Source: Bryoerythrophyllum caledonicum (Eukaryota; Streptophyta; Bryopsida; Pottiales; Pottiaceae). From it: a DNA stretch of 64,000 bases. The position numbers and the translations under genes were made by a program. Location: the NCBI GenBank assembly GCA_963971425.1, contig OZ020514.1:17209406-17273405 (forward strand). Direction: 5' to 3'. This document shows, one piece after another, positions 34,475 through 46,081 of the stretch. The notes under the pieces were generated by a model. That model made no database searches and was not told the DNA's origin. It was given only the letters and a program-made list of their open reading frames with translations. The stretch's first letter is position 1. Each line of letters begins with the position of its first letter.

Positions 34475-35350
34475 ATGCTTTCACCCACAAGTGGAATGAA
34501 GGTGCAATTCAACGTAAATGGATGTGTGTTGAGGGCACCAAACAAAGATGTTTGTATGGAAGCACCTCGTGAAGGCAACTTGTATGAAGCAACTTTCATG
34601 AAAGTGTTTGAGGCGGATGCGGCCAACGTGGCACAATCATCAATAGAAAGCGTTGCGTTGGAGCTTTGGCATTGTCGTCTTGGTCATTTAAACGTGAAAA
34701 GTGTGCATTTACTTGAACGCATGGTAACTAGCATGACTCTTGGCAAAGATGAATCATCAATGTCATTTCTTTGAAGGGTATGTACAAGGCAAGCACCATT
34801 GGGCACCATTTTCGAAGGACGAAGCGGCGCATGCAACAAAGCCTTTGGAGATTGTGCATTTGGATGTGTACGGCCCTATAAAGACCTCTTTTATAGATGG
34901 TGCAAGATATTTTGTGACCTTCATTGATACTTTTTGAGGAGGGTGTGGGTGTACATCTTGAAGAGAGAGGGGGAATGCCTTGAAGAGTTCAAGAAGTTCA
35001 AGGCCCTTGCAAAGAAGCAATCTGAGCAGAAGATCAAGGTGTTTTTGTCTGACAATGGTCGGCAGTTCATATCCAAAGGCTTTCAAAGTTTCTTGAAGAA
35101 GCATGGGATTGAGAGACACAAGTCAACACCTTACTCGCCAGAGCAAAATGGAGTCTTGGAACGTACAAATCGTACCATAGTAGAGATGGCGAGGAGCATG
35201 ATCCATGCACAACGCCTAAAACTTGAATCTGGGCAAAACCGGTGGTCAATGTGGTCTTCAACCGCAATCAATGTCCAACGAGGTCCTCTCGTCACCATCA
35301 CACCCCAAGAAGCTTGGAGTGGCATAGAACTGCGGGGAGAATCGAAAGAA
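34475..35350 (+). pseudogene. Copia GAG-pre-integrase and integrase core
   Basis: LELWHCRLGHLNVKSVHLL marks the GAG-pre-integrase zinc region. The integrase catalytic triad is visible: Asp in EIVHLDVYGPIK, Asp in FLSDNGRQFISKG and Glu in EQNGVLERTNRTIVEMARS. TPQEAWSG follows. A frame change near 34,770, a TGA near 34,936 (after FVTFIDTF) and a degraded end make it inactive. Integrase joins retroelement DNA to the host genome. Reverse transcriptase is missing downstream because element 2 coding begins at about 35,470. A Copia RT of similar type resumes at 41.7 kb, so element 2 and Copia may be nested. Confidence 0.75.
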
Positions 35351-35469
35351 TGTTTTGCAGCGTTGGGATGCATATGTAGTTTGGTCGATAGATCCTCTGA
35401 AGTTGCAGAGGATTTCCAAATTCTACAACGACACCAACTACCAGGACCATGCATAGCCGACATGGGGAA

Positions 35470-37059
35470 ATCAGATCTTGAGTTGCAGAAGAATTTGGCT
35501 CAACTCAGAACGACCAAGCTACTAGCAAGGAGAGGGCGCAACTCGCGGCAATGGCGTAGTCTTTGACAAGGAGAAATACACGATAAGTCTTTCTCTAGAA
35601 TTATCCTCGAGTCGAGGATAATACTTGATAGTTAACAACTTCCATTTTATCCCTTCTCCATGTCTTTTTTAATACCAATGATAATGTTTAGATATTTGAC
35701 ATGGTTGGGTTTCTTGAATTGCAGTTATTCTCCAAACTTATTGTCAACCGCTTCCAGAACATCGACCCCACGAAGTAAGGGAAGCAGGTGAACAAGTCGT
35801 CAGATATCACGAATGAGATCAAGGTGATCACATTGCCTGATGACATTTTCAAGCTGTGGGAAAATTTTCTCGAAAAGCACACGAAAGGCGAGATCATCAA
35901 CCCGGATACGATGGTTATGTATATTGAGGCTAAAAATTTTGAAGCCTCTCCCATTCATCATGAATTCCTCAAGAGGTTGGGCCACCTCTCCGATAAGGAC
36001 TTACGGGACGTGTTCACCTACCTGGTTGATAGTGAAGGCCCGAATGGGTATCCGAAAGTCATGCTGCGGCGGACAAGTGTTGTTCACGGGTCCTGCTATC
36101 ACTACGAGGAGTGGGCACTACGAGGAGATTGCCGGAAGAGGAAGCGCATTGTCCTTCAGGAATTGATTGCAATTGATCCTTCTTTGAAGTTTTTGATGCC
36201 AGACGGGTCCACAAACAACGAGGTGTGGAAGGTATGGAAGCAAAAACACTACGTGTCTTCTGCGACGTACAATATGCTCTTTGTCTAGCCCGACAAGGAG
36301 TTCTTCTCTATGAGGCTCACAAATGCTAGGAAGCTAAAGCGAGCATCTCAGTTGGTGGAGAAGTTTCCAAACGTGTTTCCATTCTTTCGGAAGTTTTTGT
36401 ACGTGAAGAGCCACATCGACCCCGTTGTTGGACCAGCCAAGCTTCGCGATTTTGATGGGGAGAAAATGGAGTTCTCTGAATATTTTGATCCGCCTGCGGA
36501 GGACAGAGAGTGGTCCCTTGGTCTCCTTGACCTTTGACAGGTCCCCCAATGGTCTTCCAAGGAGGACTCATTTGATGAGCTATACTTCTCGGAGTTTCTA
36601 AAGACCTTGAAGACACAGAGAAGAAAATCCACCCTTAACTCTCCGACTGTTTGGGTGAGGATAATCTCTTTGGAGCAGCGAGCGGTGCAATTGGAAAGTA
36701 TGCGCAGAGGAAGATGTCAAAATATGTGTGCCTTCAGTTGAGGTACATGCCATCCGCATACAAGCGGCTGAACTTAGGGACATCGAGGTCGAAGTGTATT
36801 GAGGTATACCTTCTACTCCTCATAAGGGACAACCATCTCGATTCTCCTGCGCTACTGAAGAAGATTGATCTGAATTACTCTGCCGCGGATATCCCATACT
36901 ACGCCGAGAAAAACAGTATTTGGAGGCATGCTTCACTGTTCACAGCTACGAATTGCGTATGGAGTTCTACCTTGAGCTCCTATCGGCCTTCAGCAAGCCC
37001 GAGGGCAGAGATTTCAGAGTCTATTGTGGCTCCAAGCTGGTGTTGGCGAGTAAGGTAAT
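35470..37059 (+). pseudogene. Gene P of element 2, C-terminal part
   Basis: A first short exon (FGSTQNDQATSKERAQLAA, then FDKEKYT after a small disruption) ends in a probable intron with a family-2 palindrome. After TTGCAG at about 35,726 the frame gives LIVNRFQNIDPTK, HEFLKRLGHLSDKDLRDVF, YPKVMLRRTS, YHYEEWALRGDCRKRKR and IDPSLKFLMPDG. These align with the P exon of element 1. Later pieces (KHYVSSATYNML, RKLKRASQLVEKFPNVF, SPALLKKIDLNYSAADIP, EFYLELLSAFSKPEG) align with element 3 (AALLKYSLNYNNVVDE, then CNKDRLKAVVERV). Several stops and frameshifts are present. The N-terminal half with the GQH box is missing. Role unknown; conserved between elements. Confidence 0.6.
35600..35622. repeat. Family-2 palindrome in an intron of P
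   Basis: ATTATCCTC and GAGGATAAT are perfect arms around GAGTC, 23 nt in all. It lies between the degraded donor near 35,580 and the acceptor near 35,725. Confidence 0.9.
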
Positions 37060-37079
37060 TGATCTCCTTCATTACTAAG

Positions 37080-37206
37080 TTTATCCTCGGGTCGAGGATA
37101 AACCTGATGAATCACCCATTCACAATATAATTCTATTTTTGGTTGTTCTGAATCATGCCTCTTCATGTATGGCTTAGTAACTGTTTATCCTCGTCTCGAG
37201 GATAAC
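37080..37206. repeat. Two family-2 palindromes in one intron
   Basis: Copies at 37,080-37,102 (arms TTTATCCTC and GAGGATAAA, centre GGGTC) and 37,183-37,206 (arms GTTTATCCTC and GAGGATAAC, centre GTCT or GTCTC). The intron runs from GAGTAAG|GTAATT near 37,055 to TTTTGTAG near 37,283. Confidence 0.9.
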
Positions 37207-37283
37207 TCTCATGCTCGCCTCTCCATTACTGTTTTCTGTTGGTATCGAGTTTAACTCATTATTTTTTGTCTTCTCTTTTGTAG

Positions 37284-38880
37284 ATGTTTGGAACGTCATT
37301 TTACGGTCTGGTGGACAAGGACTATTGCAATTTGTACAAACACAATGCGAAAAAATTGAGAAGTATGACATAAACGACTTCCTCTATAAGGATTGTCCGT
37401 ATGTTAGTCGTCCCCTGCCGCCGGATTCCGATGCTCCCGAATCCACACCAACACTCAACACTTCAGATCGCAGGCCCTCAAGGATCGTTGCCGCTCGCAC
37501 AAGTTCTGCACAGAGGACTTTGGAGACTGCAACTGCAACGACCTCAACCTCTGGAACCGAAGCTCCCATTCATCGACCTAGAGCCTAGGCAGCTTCGGGT
37601 GTTCGTCCTAGAATCCGTCAGGTTTCAGTCATCATCTACGAAAAACCTGCGGTGGATGCCGACCGTCCACTCTCGTGTAGATTTCCTCCTCCGCCAAATC
37701 CCCCAGAAGCTAACGACGAGGATACTCCGGAATGGGATACTTATGGGAGTAATATTGGTGTGAACCTCTTGTCTCTTGGACCCGTGTCGGCTGGGCCATC
37801 TTCTCATCATGTTGGTGATGAAGGCGAATTACCGGTGCCATCATCCTTTGGAGTCGACGTTGCGGTGCTCCCCAATAAGGTCCCTTCCTCAGATATTCCT
37901 AGTCTTCAAGGGAAAGCCTCTTCTATTTTAGCACCTCCATCTAAGGAGGCACCACAAGCTGAAGGGGGCAAGAAGCGGGATGTTGCCATCATCCTGCTTT
38001 GAGATTCTAGTGACGACGAAGGCCCCAAACCTCCGGTGGCTGGCCCATCAAATGTTAAAACTCCTGGAGTTAAACATCCTTTGGAACCGACTATGATTGA
38101 GGCTTCCGACTTCTTTATCAACGTTGCTGGAGAAGCCCTACCCCCTGAAAGGTTGTGAAGTATGAACCTCGTGGTGATTTTTATCAGCATCTAGCGTACA
38201 AACGCCTAATAGAGGAGAATGATAAGCACGATATGTTGGACCGCTTGGAAGAGTCCAAGCGCAGGGAGGCAGAGATGGAGGCCGCTCTTGAAAAGCAGAG
38301 GATGGAGTTTGCTTAAGAAAAGGCGCGGATCGAGGCGACTATCAAGGCTGAGCTTCAGCTTCAAATGAAGGCAGACTTGGCCCAGATGTACGTGAGGAGC
38401 CTTGTGAATTCAGAGGCAACATCATCTGGTCCTCCTCCCTCTGAGGTGCCTGTGAACACGAGTAATCCTCGTGTCAAAGATAACTTAGGTTCAGGGCTCT
38501 TTACTCCCCTGCATCCTTCGGCTGGATTACCTCAGAGGGAGCCGTATGTTCCTGTTCTTAAAGCTTCATCTACTCATCACCAACAATCAAATCCTGGGCA
38601 AGCATTTGCGTTTGCTCCCTCTAAGGAGCCCTCTCCAAGAAGATGCCCTCCTACGGAGTATCCTCGACCCGAGGATACGCCGGGTATCTACCTACACCAA
38701 AACCCGCTTCCACTCAGAGCTCCCCTTCAACAGTCAAAGGAGTGTGACGTAGAGTCCCGCGTTGTTGACGTTCTTGTGGTGGCTATGGATGTCAATACGG
38801 TGGAAAAGGATCGAGTGGATTACGAGCAGTCACCTTATGGACCTCGAAACGGAGCGTCTGATTCTGACCAGGTTGGCTAG
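37284..38880 (+). pseudogene. Pro/Ser-rich linker and coiled-coil region, element 2
   Basis: After the TTTGTAG acceptor a short exon reads MFGTSFYGLVDKDYC. Low-complexity Pro/Ser/Thr-rich pieces follow (37,400-37,990). From about 38,155 comes a charged helix (YQHLAYKRLIEENDKHDML, then EAALEKQRMEFA), probably a coiled coil, with a TAA in frame near 38,315. The last part to 38,880 is again Pro/Ser-rich. Element 3 has a similar Pro/Ser-rich stretch between P and the HAD gene (54.5-55.6 kb). It may be the C-terminal tail of P or a separate gene. I know no family for it. Confidence 0.4.
38658..38678. repeat. Family-2 palindrome within coding sequence
   Basis: GTATCCTC and GAGGATAC flank the centre GACCC, 21 nt in total. 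Unlike the intron copies it lies within an open frame, where it encodes EYPRPEDT. Confidence 0.8.
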
Positions 38881-39107
38881 CTCTTTTTTTCCATTTTTTT
38901 CGGGCTATTTTACGAGAGCTACAGCCGTGTATTTTTTGAATGACTATTCATAGTCTCCAGTAGGTCTTATATGGGTTTGTTGGACTGTAGGCATCGAATC
39001 CATGAGTTTTAATGTACATTAGGCGGAGTGTACATACTTGTAAAAGCATTTGCTTATAAATTATCGAACTGTTTAACAATTCAATTTTCTTCAATTGTTT
39101 TCTCAGA

Positions 39108-40080
39108 TGAGAATGGATGATATTGTTCATGGACCTCTTGCATTGAAGCCTCGGATTGGGAATGATTTACAGAAGTCGCTATGTGGGGGAAAATTGATGC
39201 AATCTGTGACACTTCCTTTGCATATTGCTCAATGTGCATTTCATTAGGTAATTTCCATTGACTTTAGTGTATTCATTCTGTCCCATGACTGTTTGCGGAG
39301 GAGTTTGTCCGTTGTCCCCAACCGGAAGCCACACAAGTGGCTTAATATTGTTCTGGATATTAATGGCATCCTGTACGAAACATAGCATGCCCCTGGGTTG
39401 TCTAGAGGCTCAGGGAGTCGGGCAGCGTATTCTTGCACCATCCCTACGTACATAGGTCCGAAAGCTGTATATACTCGCCCTGGAGTTCCTGCGTTTCTGG
39501 CGGACGTCCAAAACATCACGAACTCTATTGTCATCTGGATCTCCATGAAGAAGTCCACTTTTGTTGAAATTGCGAAGAATCTTTTTTCGGACATGCCTTC
39601 TCCAGCTCTGGTTCTTGGTCAGGAGAGCTATGAAAGAATTGAAACCTCGCCCAATAAGTTCTTGATGGATAAAAATAATTCGAACAAGATGATGTTTTTG
39701 AAAACTCTGTAATCAACTTTATTTAGGCAACGACTTGAGTCGATGGTCTTAGATTTGGACAACACCCTTCTCATCAAAGACAGCCCGGAGAAGAGCATTT
39801 GTAATCATATGGGAAATGCCATCTTTCTTCGTCCGTGGAGACATGCGGCTTGTAATGACCTGTTCCTTACTCAGGAACTTGTACCTTGGCTGCGACGTTT
39901 GGTTTCCGAATGCCCTGTTGGGCAATTACATGATTATGTTAATAACAATCGCATAGGAGTTCCACCGTTGGCGCCTAATAGTCCTTGCGTGAAATATATT
40001 GTAGATGGGATGGTGCTCTCAAACAAGAACGTTGGTTTTGTCTATGAAATTCGACATGGTTCTACTTCGTCGGCTTCATA
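39108..40080 (+). pseudogene. FCP1-like HAD phosphatase-domain protein, element 2
   Basis: An exon at 39,108-39,244 (after TTCTCAG) is followed by a HAD domain of the FCP1/NIF type. Motif I reads LNIVLDINGIL, with the nucleophile Asp kept and the second Asp changed to Asn. Then come PKAVYTRPGVPAFLADV, SIVIWISMKKST (motif II region), FLKTL, and DNTLLIKDSPEKSICN with NAIFLRPW (motif III/IV). The end carries GQLHDYVNNNRIGVPPLAP. FCP1-like enzymes remove phosphate from protein Ser/Thr. A TAG follows motif I near 39,383 and another stop lies near 39,710, so it is probably inactive now. It lies downstream of P, as in element 3. Confidence 0.65.
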
Positions 40081-40440
40081 GTTTCATCGGCTTCTATTTT
40101 GTAATATAGTAGGCATTTAGTATCGACATTGTAAACACCCTTTTACATTTTGAATATATAAATATTTTTCAACTTCAACAAGTTTTTTTGTAATTTATTG
40201 GCATTGTCTCGTGTTTTTCGTTTTCTATATGCTGCTATTTATCTTTCGGTCGGTTTTAGGATTTATCATTGTTTTCAGTATTATTGTTAATCCTCTGGTC
40301 GAGCGTATTAATTTTATTATGGATTCAAGGTATACTGTATTCCTTTGGGCTTTCATATTTATCCTCAAGTCGCGCATTTGTTGGATTGTTGTGACTGTTG
40401 TGAAATCATCGCTTCTTTTATCTCGTGTGTCTTTTGCAGG
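40081..40440. other. Gap with two half-preserved family-2 palindromes
   Basis: This looks like an intron or intergenic spacer ending in TCTTTTGCAG at about 40,440. AATCCTCTGGTCGAGC near 40,289 and TTATCCTCAAGTCGCG near 40,361 look like decayed family-2 palindromes. Confidence 0.5.
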
Positions 40441-41258
40441 TTGTGAAGGCTACCATCCCCCCTCTCTGTAGGAGTGATTGTAGTAAACCACCCTCCAATT
40501 GTGGCTTATTTTCTGAGTACTCTGGGTTGCTTCCCGGAGGTTTTTCCCAATCCCACACTATTCAAAGTCGTTTCTTATGTGCACTGCAATCGATGCTGCC
40601 TTTGCTATCATGGACTTTTCTACACAAAAGGTCAATGATGGTGTTGTTGATAGCCCTCCTGAGGGGAGGGCTAGAATTCCTTGTGTGGCATCTCCTTCGC
40701 CACTCAAGCGGATGTGTGCTTCTGTAGAGCCTGTTGGCGATTGCACTCCTAAACGGCAGCTCTATGTTAATGGTGCAATTGATGTAAACGAGGTGAAGGA
40801 GTCTGAGCCTGTCTCTTCCAATTTGATTATTCCGTCTTCGTTTATTCCTGTCCAGCCTTCTGCTACCCCTGCTAAGCGGAGGCGACTTCCTAGTTCAAGA
40901 TCTGAAGGTATTGTTGGAGTTAGTTATCCTCCCTCTCATTCAACGGGATTGCATACTGAATCTCTTGGTTTTAAATCTAGTTCTTGGAGATCCACATCTT
41001 TACAGTTTCGTCGAAATTCACTATGCTTGAGTGGAGGTCGTGGTTCTGGGGCTGATAGTGGTCGGTGCCATCAATCACGTCATTCACCTCTGCAAATCCG
41101 TGAATTATTTGGAAGTGGATGATTACTATAAACCCTATTCTCGGAGGAAGGAAATTATGATTGGATATGCGAAAGTGAAAGCGCAGGCGGCCTTGCTTCT
41201 CCAGACACAAGGAGATGGTTCAACTATTCCTTCTAGTGAGGGGAGAACTCCTAAGTAG
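40441..41258 (+). pseudogene. Downstream exon of element 2, unrecognised
   Basis: After the TTTTGCAG acceptor, pieces read HPPIVAYFLSTLGCFPEVF and NPTLFKVVSYVH. A frame change near 40,570 leads to a Ser/Pro-rich stretch with two basic clusters (PLKRMC; PAKRRRLP) that look like nuclear localisation signals. A short end reads KVKAQAALLLQTQGD. It is probably the tail of the HAD protein or a further accessory gene. I recognise no domain. The next 380 bases to 41,640 hold no gene I can support. Confidence 0.35.
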
Positions 41259-41639
41259 TAACAGTTTTATATGCTTTAGAAGTCCTTCCTTGTTTTGTTG
41301 TAGAGACGATAGCATAGATCCTAGACTACCATAAACAAAAATTAACTTGTGGTTACCTTTGTTGGTAAACGATGTCATGAAAATAAAATTTTAGTATTAT
41401 TATTTTCCATTGTACTCCCCCCTCTTTGACTATGGTAGAATTATATTCTCTATGACTATCTATTAATAGTATGTCTTGTATCATGCAATTATAGAGCGTC
41501 GCAATGATGTTGTTTTATTGTTGGATTTGAGATCTTTCTCGAATGTTACATGATGTATGCCTTCGTTTGCAACAACTTTTCATGATCTTTGTGTCCAAAG
41601 TAATAGGCTTTTAGTCTCAAATCTCACAGTTTGTCTCAT

Positions 41640-42739
41640 TTTAATGAATATGGTGTTAAGAGCCATATTTTGCCTCGACATGAGATAGAACGTGCCAATG
41701 TGGCGTTATTATAGGATCCTATAAACATGTATGAGGCTATGCAATCGGTGGATGCAAGCAATCCTTGTACATCAAGAAAATGAGTGAGTACTTGTTGATA
41801 GTACTCATCTATGTGGATGGCTTGATCATCTTGGCTAGCCTTTTGGCTAAGTTGGCATGGTTTAAAGTTAAGCTCAACATGGAGTTTGAGATGAACAATC
41901 TTGATGAATTAAAGTATTGTCTTAGTGTAGAATTTGTGAGAGATCGCAAGGCACGCACCATTACCACGAGCCAAAAGAAGTATATTGAAAAGGTGCTCAA
42001 GCGCTTCAAGATGGAGGAGTGCAAGCCCATTGTTATCCCTCATGATGTGAATGTCAAGTTAATGAAGCTTGCGAAGGAAGAGTTTGAAGCAATTCAAGGC
42101 GAGATGGAAGGCGTGCCATACAAGAGTGGAGTTGGATCATTGATGTATGCCACGGTAGGCACACGGCTTGACCTTGCATTCGTTGTGAGCATGGTGAGCC
42201 AATTCATGTCTAGGATTGGTCTGACATATTGGAGTGCCGTGAAGCGCATCATGCGATACTTGCAAGGTCCTATAGACCACAAATTGGGCCTTGGTGGTGA
42301 GGACATTGCTGTGAGGGGGTATTGCAATGTGGAGTGGGCGAGAAATGTGAATGAGCGTTGTTCAACAACGGGGTATGTGTTCTTTGTTGGAGTTGGAATT
42401 GCAAGAGGCAACCAACCATTGCCTTGTCCACGACGAAGGCGGAGTGCATGGCAACTAGCAAAAGTATATAGGAGGCCATTTGGCTTTGCAAGCTTTGAGT
42501 GGGTGTGGGATTTATTTAAGGAGCAGTGACCATCATGTGTGACAACCAAGGGTGCATAGCTCTTGCAAAGAACCCCACAGACCACTCACGCACGAAGCAC
42601 ATTGATGTGCAACATCACTTCATTTGCGAGAAGTTGGAGAGTGGCCAGATATGCTTGAAGTATTGTCCAACGGAAGACATGGTGGCGGATGTGTTGACAA
42701 AAGCACTTGCAAAAGAGCGGCATCAAAGGTTACCATAGG
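41640..42739 (+). pseudogene. Ty1/Copia pol 3' half (RT and RNase H), element C
   Basis: The sequence begins with an integrase-to-RT linker (YEAMQSVDASN), then jumps by internal deletion into RT: LYIKKMSEYLLIVLIYVDG. The catalytic box is YVDG instead of YVDD, so the second metal-binding Asp is lost. A long frame continues (KYIEKVLKRFKMEECKP, SGVGSLMYATVGTRLDLAF, GYVFFVGVG) to a frameshift in RNase H near 42,390. The end (MCDNQGCIALAKN, DMVADVLTKALAKE) is in another frame. It is nearly identical to element A and cannot be active. Confidence 0.9.
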
Positions 42740-42779
42740 TGATGGAATTACGAGAAGGTAACTACTCGCAAAGTAGGAG

Positions 42780-43040
42780 TGTTAGAGATTAGAGTTGCTC
42801 ATAGTTATTAAGAAATTGTAATTAGTTGAGGTAGATTTTGAAGGGAAAGTAAAGAAGAGAAAATGGAGAGAGGTGAAAGGAATTTAAAGTAGTCCCATAT
42901 ATATTGGCAAAGGTTGTTACGAATTAGTACTCTAAGTGAAGGCCTTTGAAAGAAGGCCATATCGTACTCCAATCATTGTTTGTAACACCTTGTGTATTTC
43001 ATTTGCTTGTGCAATCCTTTCCCTAGCTCTTTTAGAACCT
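42780..43040 (+). mobile_element. Copia 3' LTR (element C) with a partial duplicate
   Basis: The LTR starts TGTTAGAGATTAGAG directly after a purine tract (CGCAAAGTAGGAG). It aligns with the minus-strand LTR at 28,326-28,585. Shortly after it, at 43,058-43,160, a second diverged copy of its inner part occurs (GGCCTTTGAAAGAAGGC, then a CTTTGCTTGTGCAA string), so there was a partial tandem duplication. Confidence 0.65.
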
Positions 43041-43160
43041 GAATTCTTTTAAATATAAAGGCCTTTGAAAGAAGGCATTGTTTCACGCAAAGAATTGTTT
43101 GTGCTCCTTTGTGTTTTGCTTTGCTTGTGCAACTATCTTTTCACTCCTTTTCACTTCAGT

Positions 43161-44570
43161 AATGACCACATCATGCTCAAATACCTCCTGCTGAACCACT
43201 AGGACATACTCAATATTCTAAAGTTCATTAAAGTTCAAAATATTGTGGATCAAAACTTAGTGCACTAAACATATTGTATTTCAGTATGTGAGTATTAAGT
43301 CTCACAAATAAATATCAATGTCTACTTAAGAAGTATTTAATTAAAAAATGATATAACACTTGAGTCAATTGGACTCGTGACTGTTCTTACCTCGCTGGCC
43401 CTTGTCTCCCCACCCTTCCACAATCAGTTCTTGTTGGAGAATTGGATGTCCTAGATGAAGATACATTTTTAAACTTCAAGAATGGTAATGGATTACCTTG
43501 GTTGCCGGGTGCCTAATTGTTGTCCTTGCTTTGACATTTGAAGTCGTCTACAATGACATTTGCAGCATTACCCCATTGCATTAAGCTTCCTAATGCATTT
43601 GGTATGAGAAAATAACTCATCAATAATACTTGAATGGACTCGTCTTTCTCTCTCTCCTTACAAGAATGCCCAAAAATGTTGGTCACCTAGAGATGAAGAA
43701 AGAAAGTAAAAGTGAATGGGATATAACAGATGATTCGGGCAGGCCCATCAGTCTTATAGATACAAGACATACCAGGCCCGTGTGTTGCTCTGTTTGCGCT
43801 AATCCTACGAAACTTGACCAATCTTGGAGTTGCACACACCGCTCTGGCATACAATCTACATGGTTGTGCTCAGCTTAGAGAGCCCTATGTTGTCATTGCT
43901 TTTACAGTGCCTTCTCTTTCTTTGGATTAGAGTATTGCGTACTTCGTCTCTTCCGTCTACCCTTGCTAGTCATCCTCAGCAGCCGGTCCTATTGATTAAT
44001 CACCATTTTGCATTCACCATGGCAACTTGCATGTAAAACCAATGAAAGACTTGACAATTTTTCAAAGTTGCATAGCTAAAGTAATTATTCTATTTTGAGC
44101 ACCTTCAATCGGAATGGCCCATGCAATATAGATATTTTAAGTTATGTAGACAACCTTTGTTTGAACTTAAAATGCGTCGCTAAATCCAAGGTACACCATC
44201 TCTATTGTTTGCCTCCGCCGTCACATGCATCATATTCCTGAATTTGTTCTGTGTATTTTTGTAGTAACAACAATATACATGAAATATTACTAAACGATTA
44301 TCCTTTGGACTTAGGCGGCACTACTGGCAATGTACCCAATTTTTGTATTCCTTACTTTGATATTGTAAAAGAAATTGTTGTATTCATTCTTGAGCCGTCA
44401 GAAAGGATGCAAGTAGATCTGGCAGACCATAAAAACACATTTTTGTCCTAATTGGACAACTCGGACTTCCTCACTTAATCACTTAGGTAAGGAGTTGAAC
44501 TCTTTTTTGATACAGTGGCTTACATTATCAGTGGTTGTTTTAGCTCCTTTGCCGTTGAGAGTCCCTGCCT
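43161..44570. other. Region without a supported gene
   Basis: Short frames only (for example 43,630-43,878 and 44,251-44,451), with no known motif and no clear link between them. It may hold the decayed 5' part of the pseudogene that follows. Confidence 0.4.
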
Positions 44571-45780
44571 ATGTCGTCGTTGACATCCCAACATGGGGGT
44601 GTTCTGCATGTCATGTCCGTTGGTGAGGATGGCACTGTTGATGTTCCCGAGGCACTGCTTTGTATAAGTTTTGGGTTTAGGACTGGAACCGTTCATGTCA
44701 AACAAGAGGTATTTGATAGTTCAAAGCTCTGGAACATACTATCTACCAAGTGAAAGATTGGAACAAAACCAAATTTGTGTGGTACGTGTGTCGTGGTACT
44801 TTCAAAATATATGGCGTTACGGACGGTCAAATGTCTGCTCATGCGTTGTGTGCCAATATTATTCCTATTTTAGGTGATACGATGCTAGTGCTCAATTTAA
44901 GCAAACATTCTAGCCCAACCATTCTGCTTCTTAGTAACACTAAGATTGAGGATGTCTCTAATCTCAGCTTTGAGGAATCATCGTACATCTTCAAATCAGA
45001 AGACCTAGTTTGTCCAGATGAGTCAATTCATACACCCATGGTATCCTTGACGTCTCCACTACTTTCCTTTGGAAAGCCCATCTCAAGTCTAAGAGTATCC
45101 GTAGTATCATTCCGTATGTCTGCAAGACTTGGTCTGAGAAGGGGTCCTGCTCTTAGTTGACTCGCATTGAATTTGATAGTTTAGAATTTTACGTATGAAG
45201 AATCTTCCTTTGAAGTACAATGGAGACATGATGTTGAATTGCCTCTACTTTTGGAAGGCATCTCAACTTAATTTGGAGGCAAGATGGATAGGATGAGTAT
45301 ATAATACAATGGTCACCTATGGTGTGGGACAATGACAAAAAACATCATGAACGACTGTGGTCTCAAATAGCGCAAGTCATCATGAATTTGACATCTTCTA
45401 TGCCTGGACCTCAATTGTCACTGTAGTTGTATGAACGAGGGTGCACTAATCAAACCAAGTGGAGTGGTCTTGCCATATCCCTGTCTCCTGCCAAAAGCGC
45501 TCCATCAGGGAAATCAATCTTGTAATGAAAAATTTGTCAATCCCCGCCAATTTCTCTTGCCCTTTGTGATGTGTGTATTTATTATAAGAGGTCTACTGAT
45601 TCCGAACGCATCCGTCTTGCCATTCATCTTGGATATCACCATCATTCCATCTCGAAAGGGGTTGACCAAACCGCGATGGACGTGATGCAGGAGTGCGTTG
45701 CCAAAGCAGGTCAGCCCACACCGAAAGCGACTAATTCCGCAATCATCATGCTACAAACAAGAATTATTTGTTAGATTTCC
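44571..45780 (+). pseudogene. Decayed transposon-type gene with Cys/His (FLYWCH/GCM-like) motif
   Basis: The plus-strand frames are badly broken but read as one gene: WNKTKFVWYVCRGTFKIYG and LGDTMLVLNLSKHSSP, then AHLKSKSIRSIIPYVCKTW, WDNDKKHHERLWSQIAQV, and near the end LCDVCIYYKRSTDSERI, IRLAIHLGYHHHSISKG and AGQPTPKATNSAI. The C-x2-C ... H-x-G-x-H-x-H pattern is like the zinc motif of FLYWCH/GCM-type DNA-binding domains found in many plant transposases. At least eight stops are present. It ends about 250 bp before the element 3 palindromes begin. The assignment is weak. Confidence 0.3.
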
Positions 45781-46062
45781 CTATCCATCTCGAGTCCGTA
45801 TCTTTAAACCTTGAAGGAGCATCCATGGATGGTGTCCTAGATGAGCTCAAGACTCTATCATTGCCAAACATACAAAATTTGGTGTCAATATGCAAGTAAC
45901 TGATATTTAACAAAATGTGGACGAAACGATCAATTGTTGACCAAATTAGATACTTGTGACGACCATAAACACCTACTAGATTGTCCAAAAATATACAATG
46001 TGTATGGGTGAAGGATATTTAGAATCTACAGACGATTGATAAAATGTCGCGTGACTTCTCTT

Positions 46063-46081
46063 CTCGGGGGGCAGCCGACCT
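46063..46081. repeat. Family-3 palindrome, left edge of element 3
   Basis: A partly decayed copy (CTCGGGGGGCAGCCGACC) of the GTCGGC-GGGCA-GCCGAC family. It is the leftmost clear copy I find. Confidence 0.5.

Noticed and set aside
42094..42585. 163-codon minus-strand frame, also present at 28,780-29,268
   Set aside because: It is exactly antisense to Copia RT/RNase H in both copies, so its conservation is explained by the pol gene.
28326..43040. An intact, autonomous Copia element
   Set aside because: Pieces of protease, integrase, RT, RNase H and LTR are all present, but in both orientations, with frameshifts, a YVDG box and foreign insertions.
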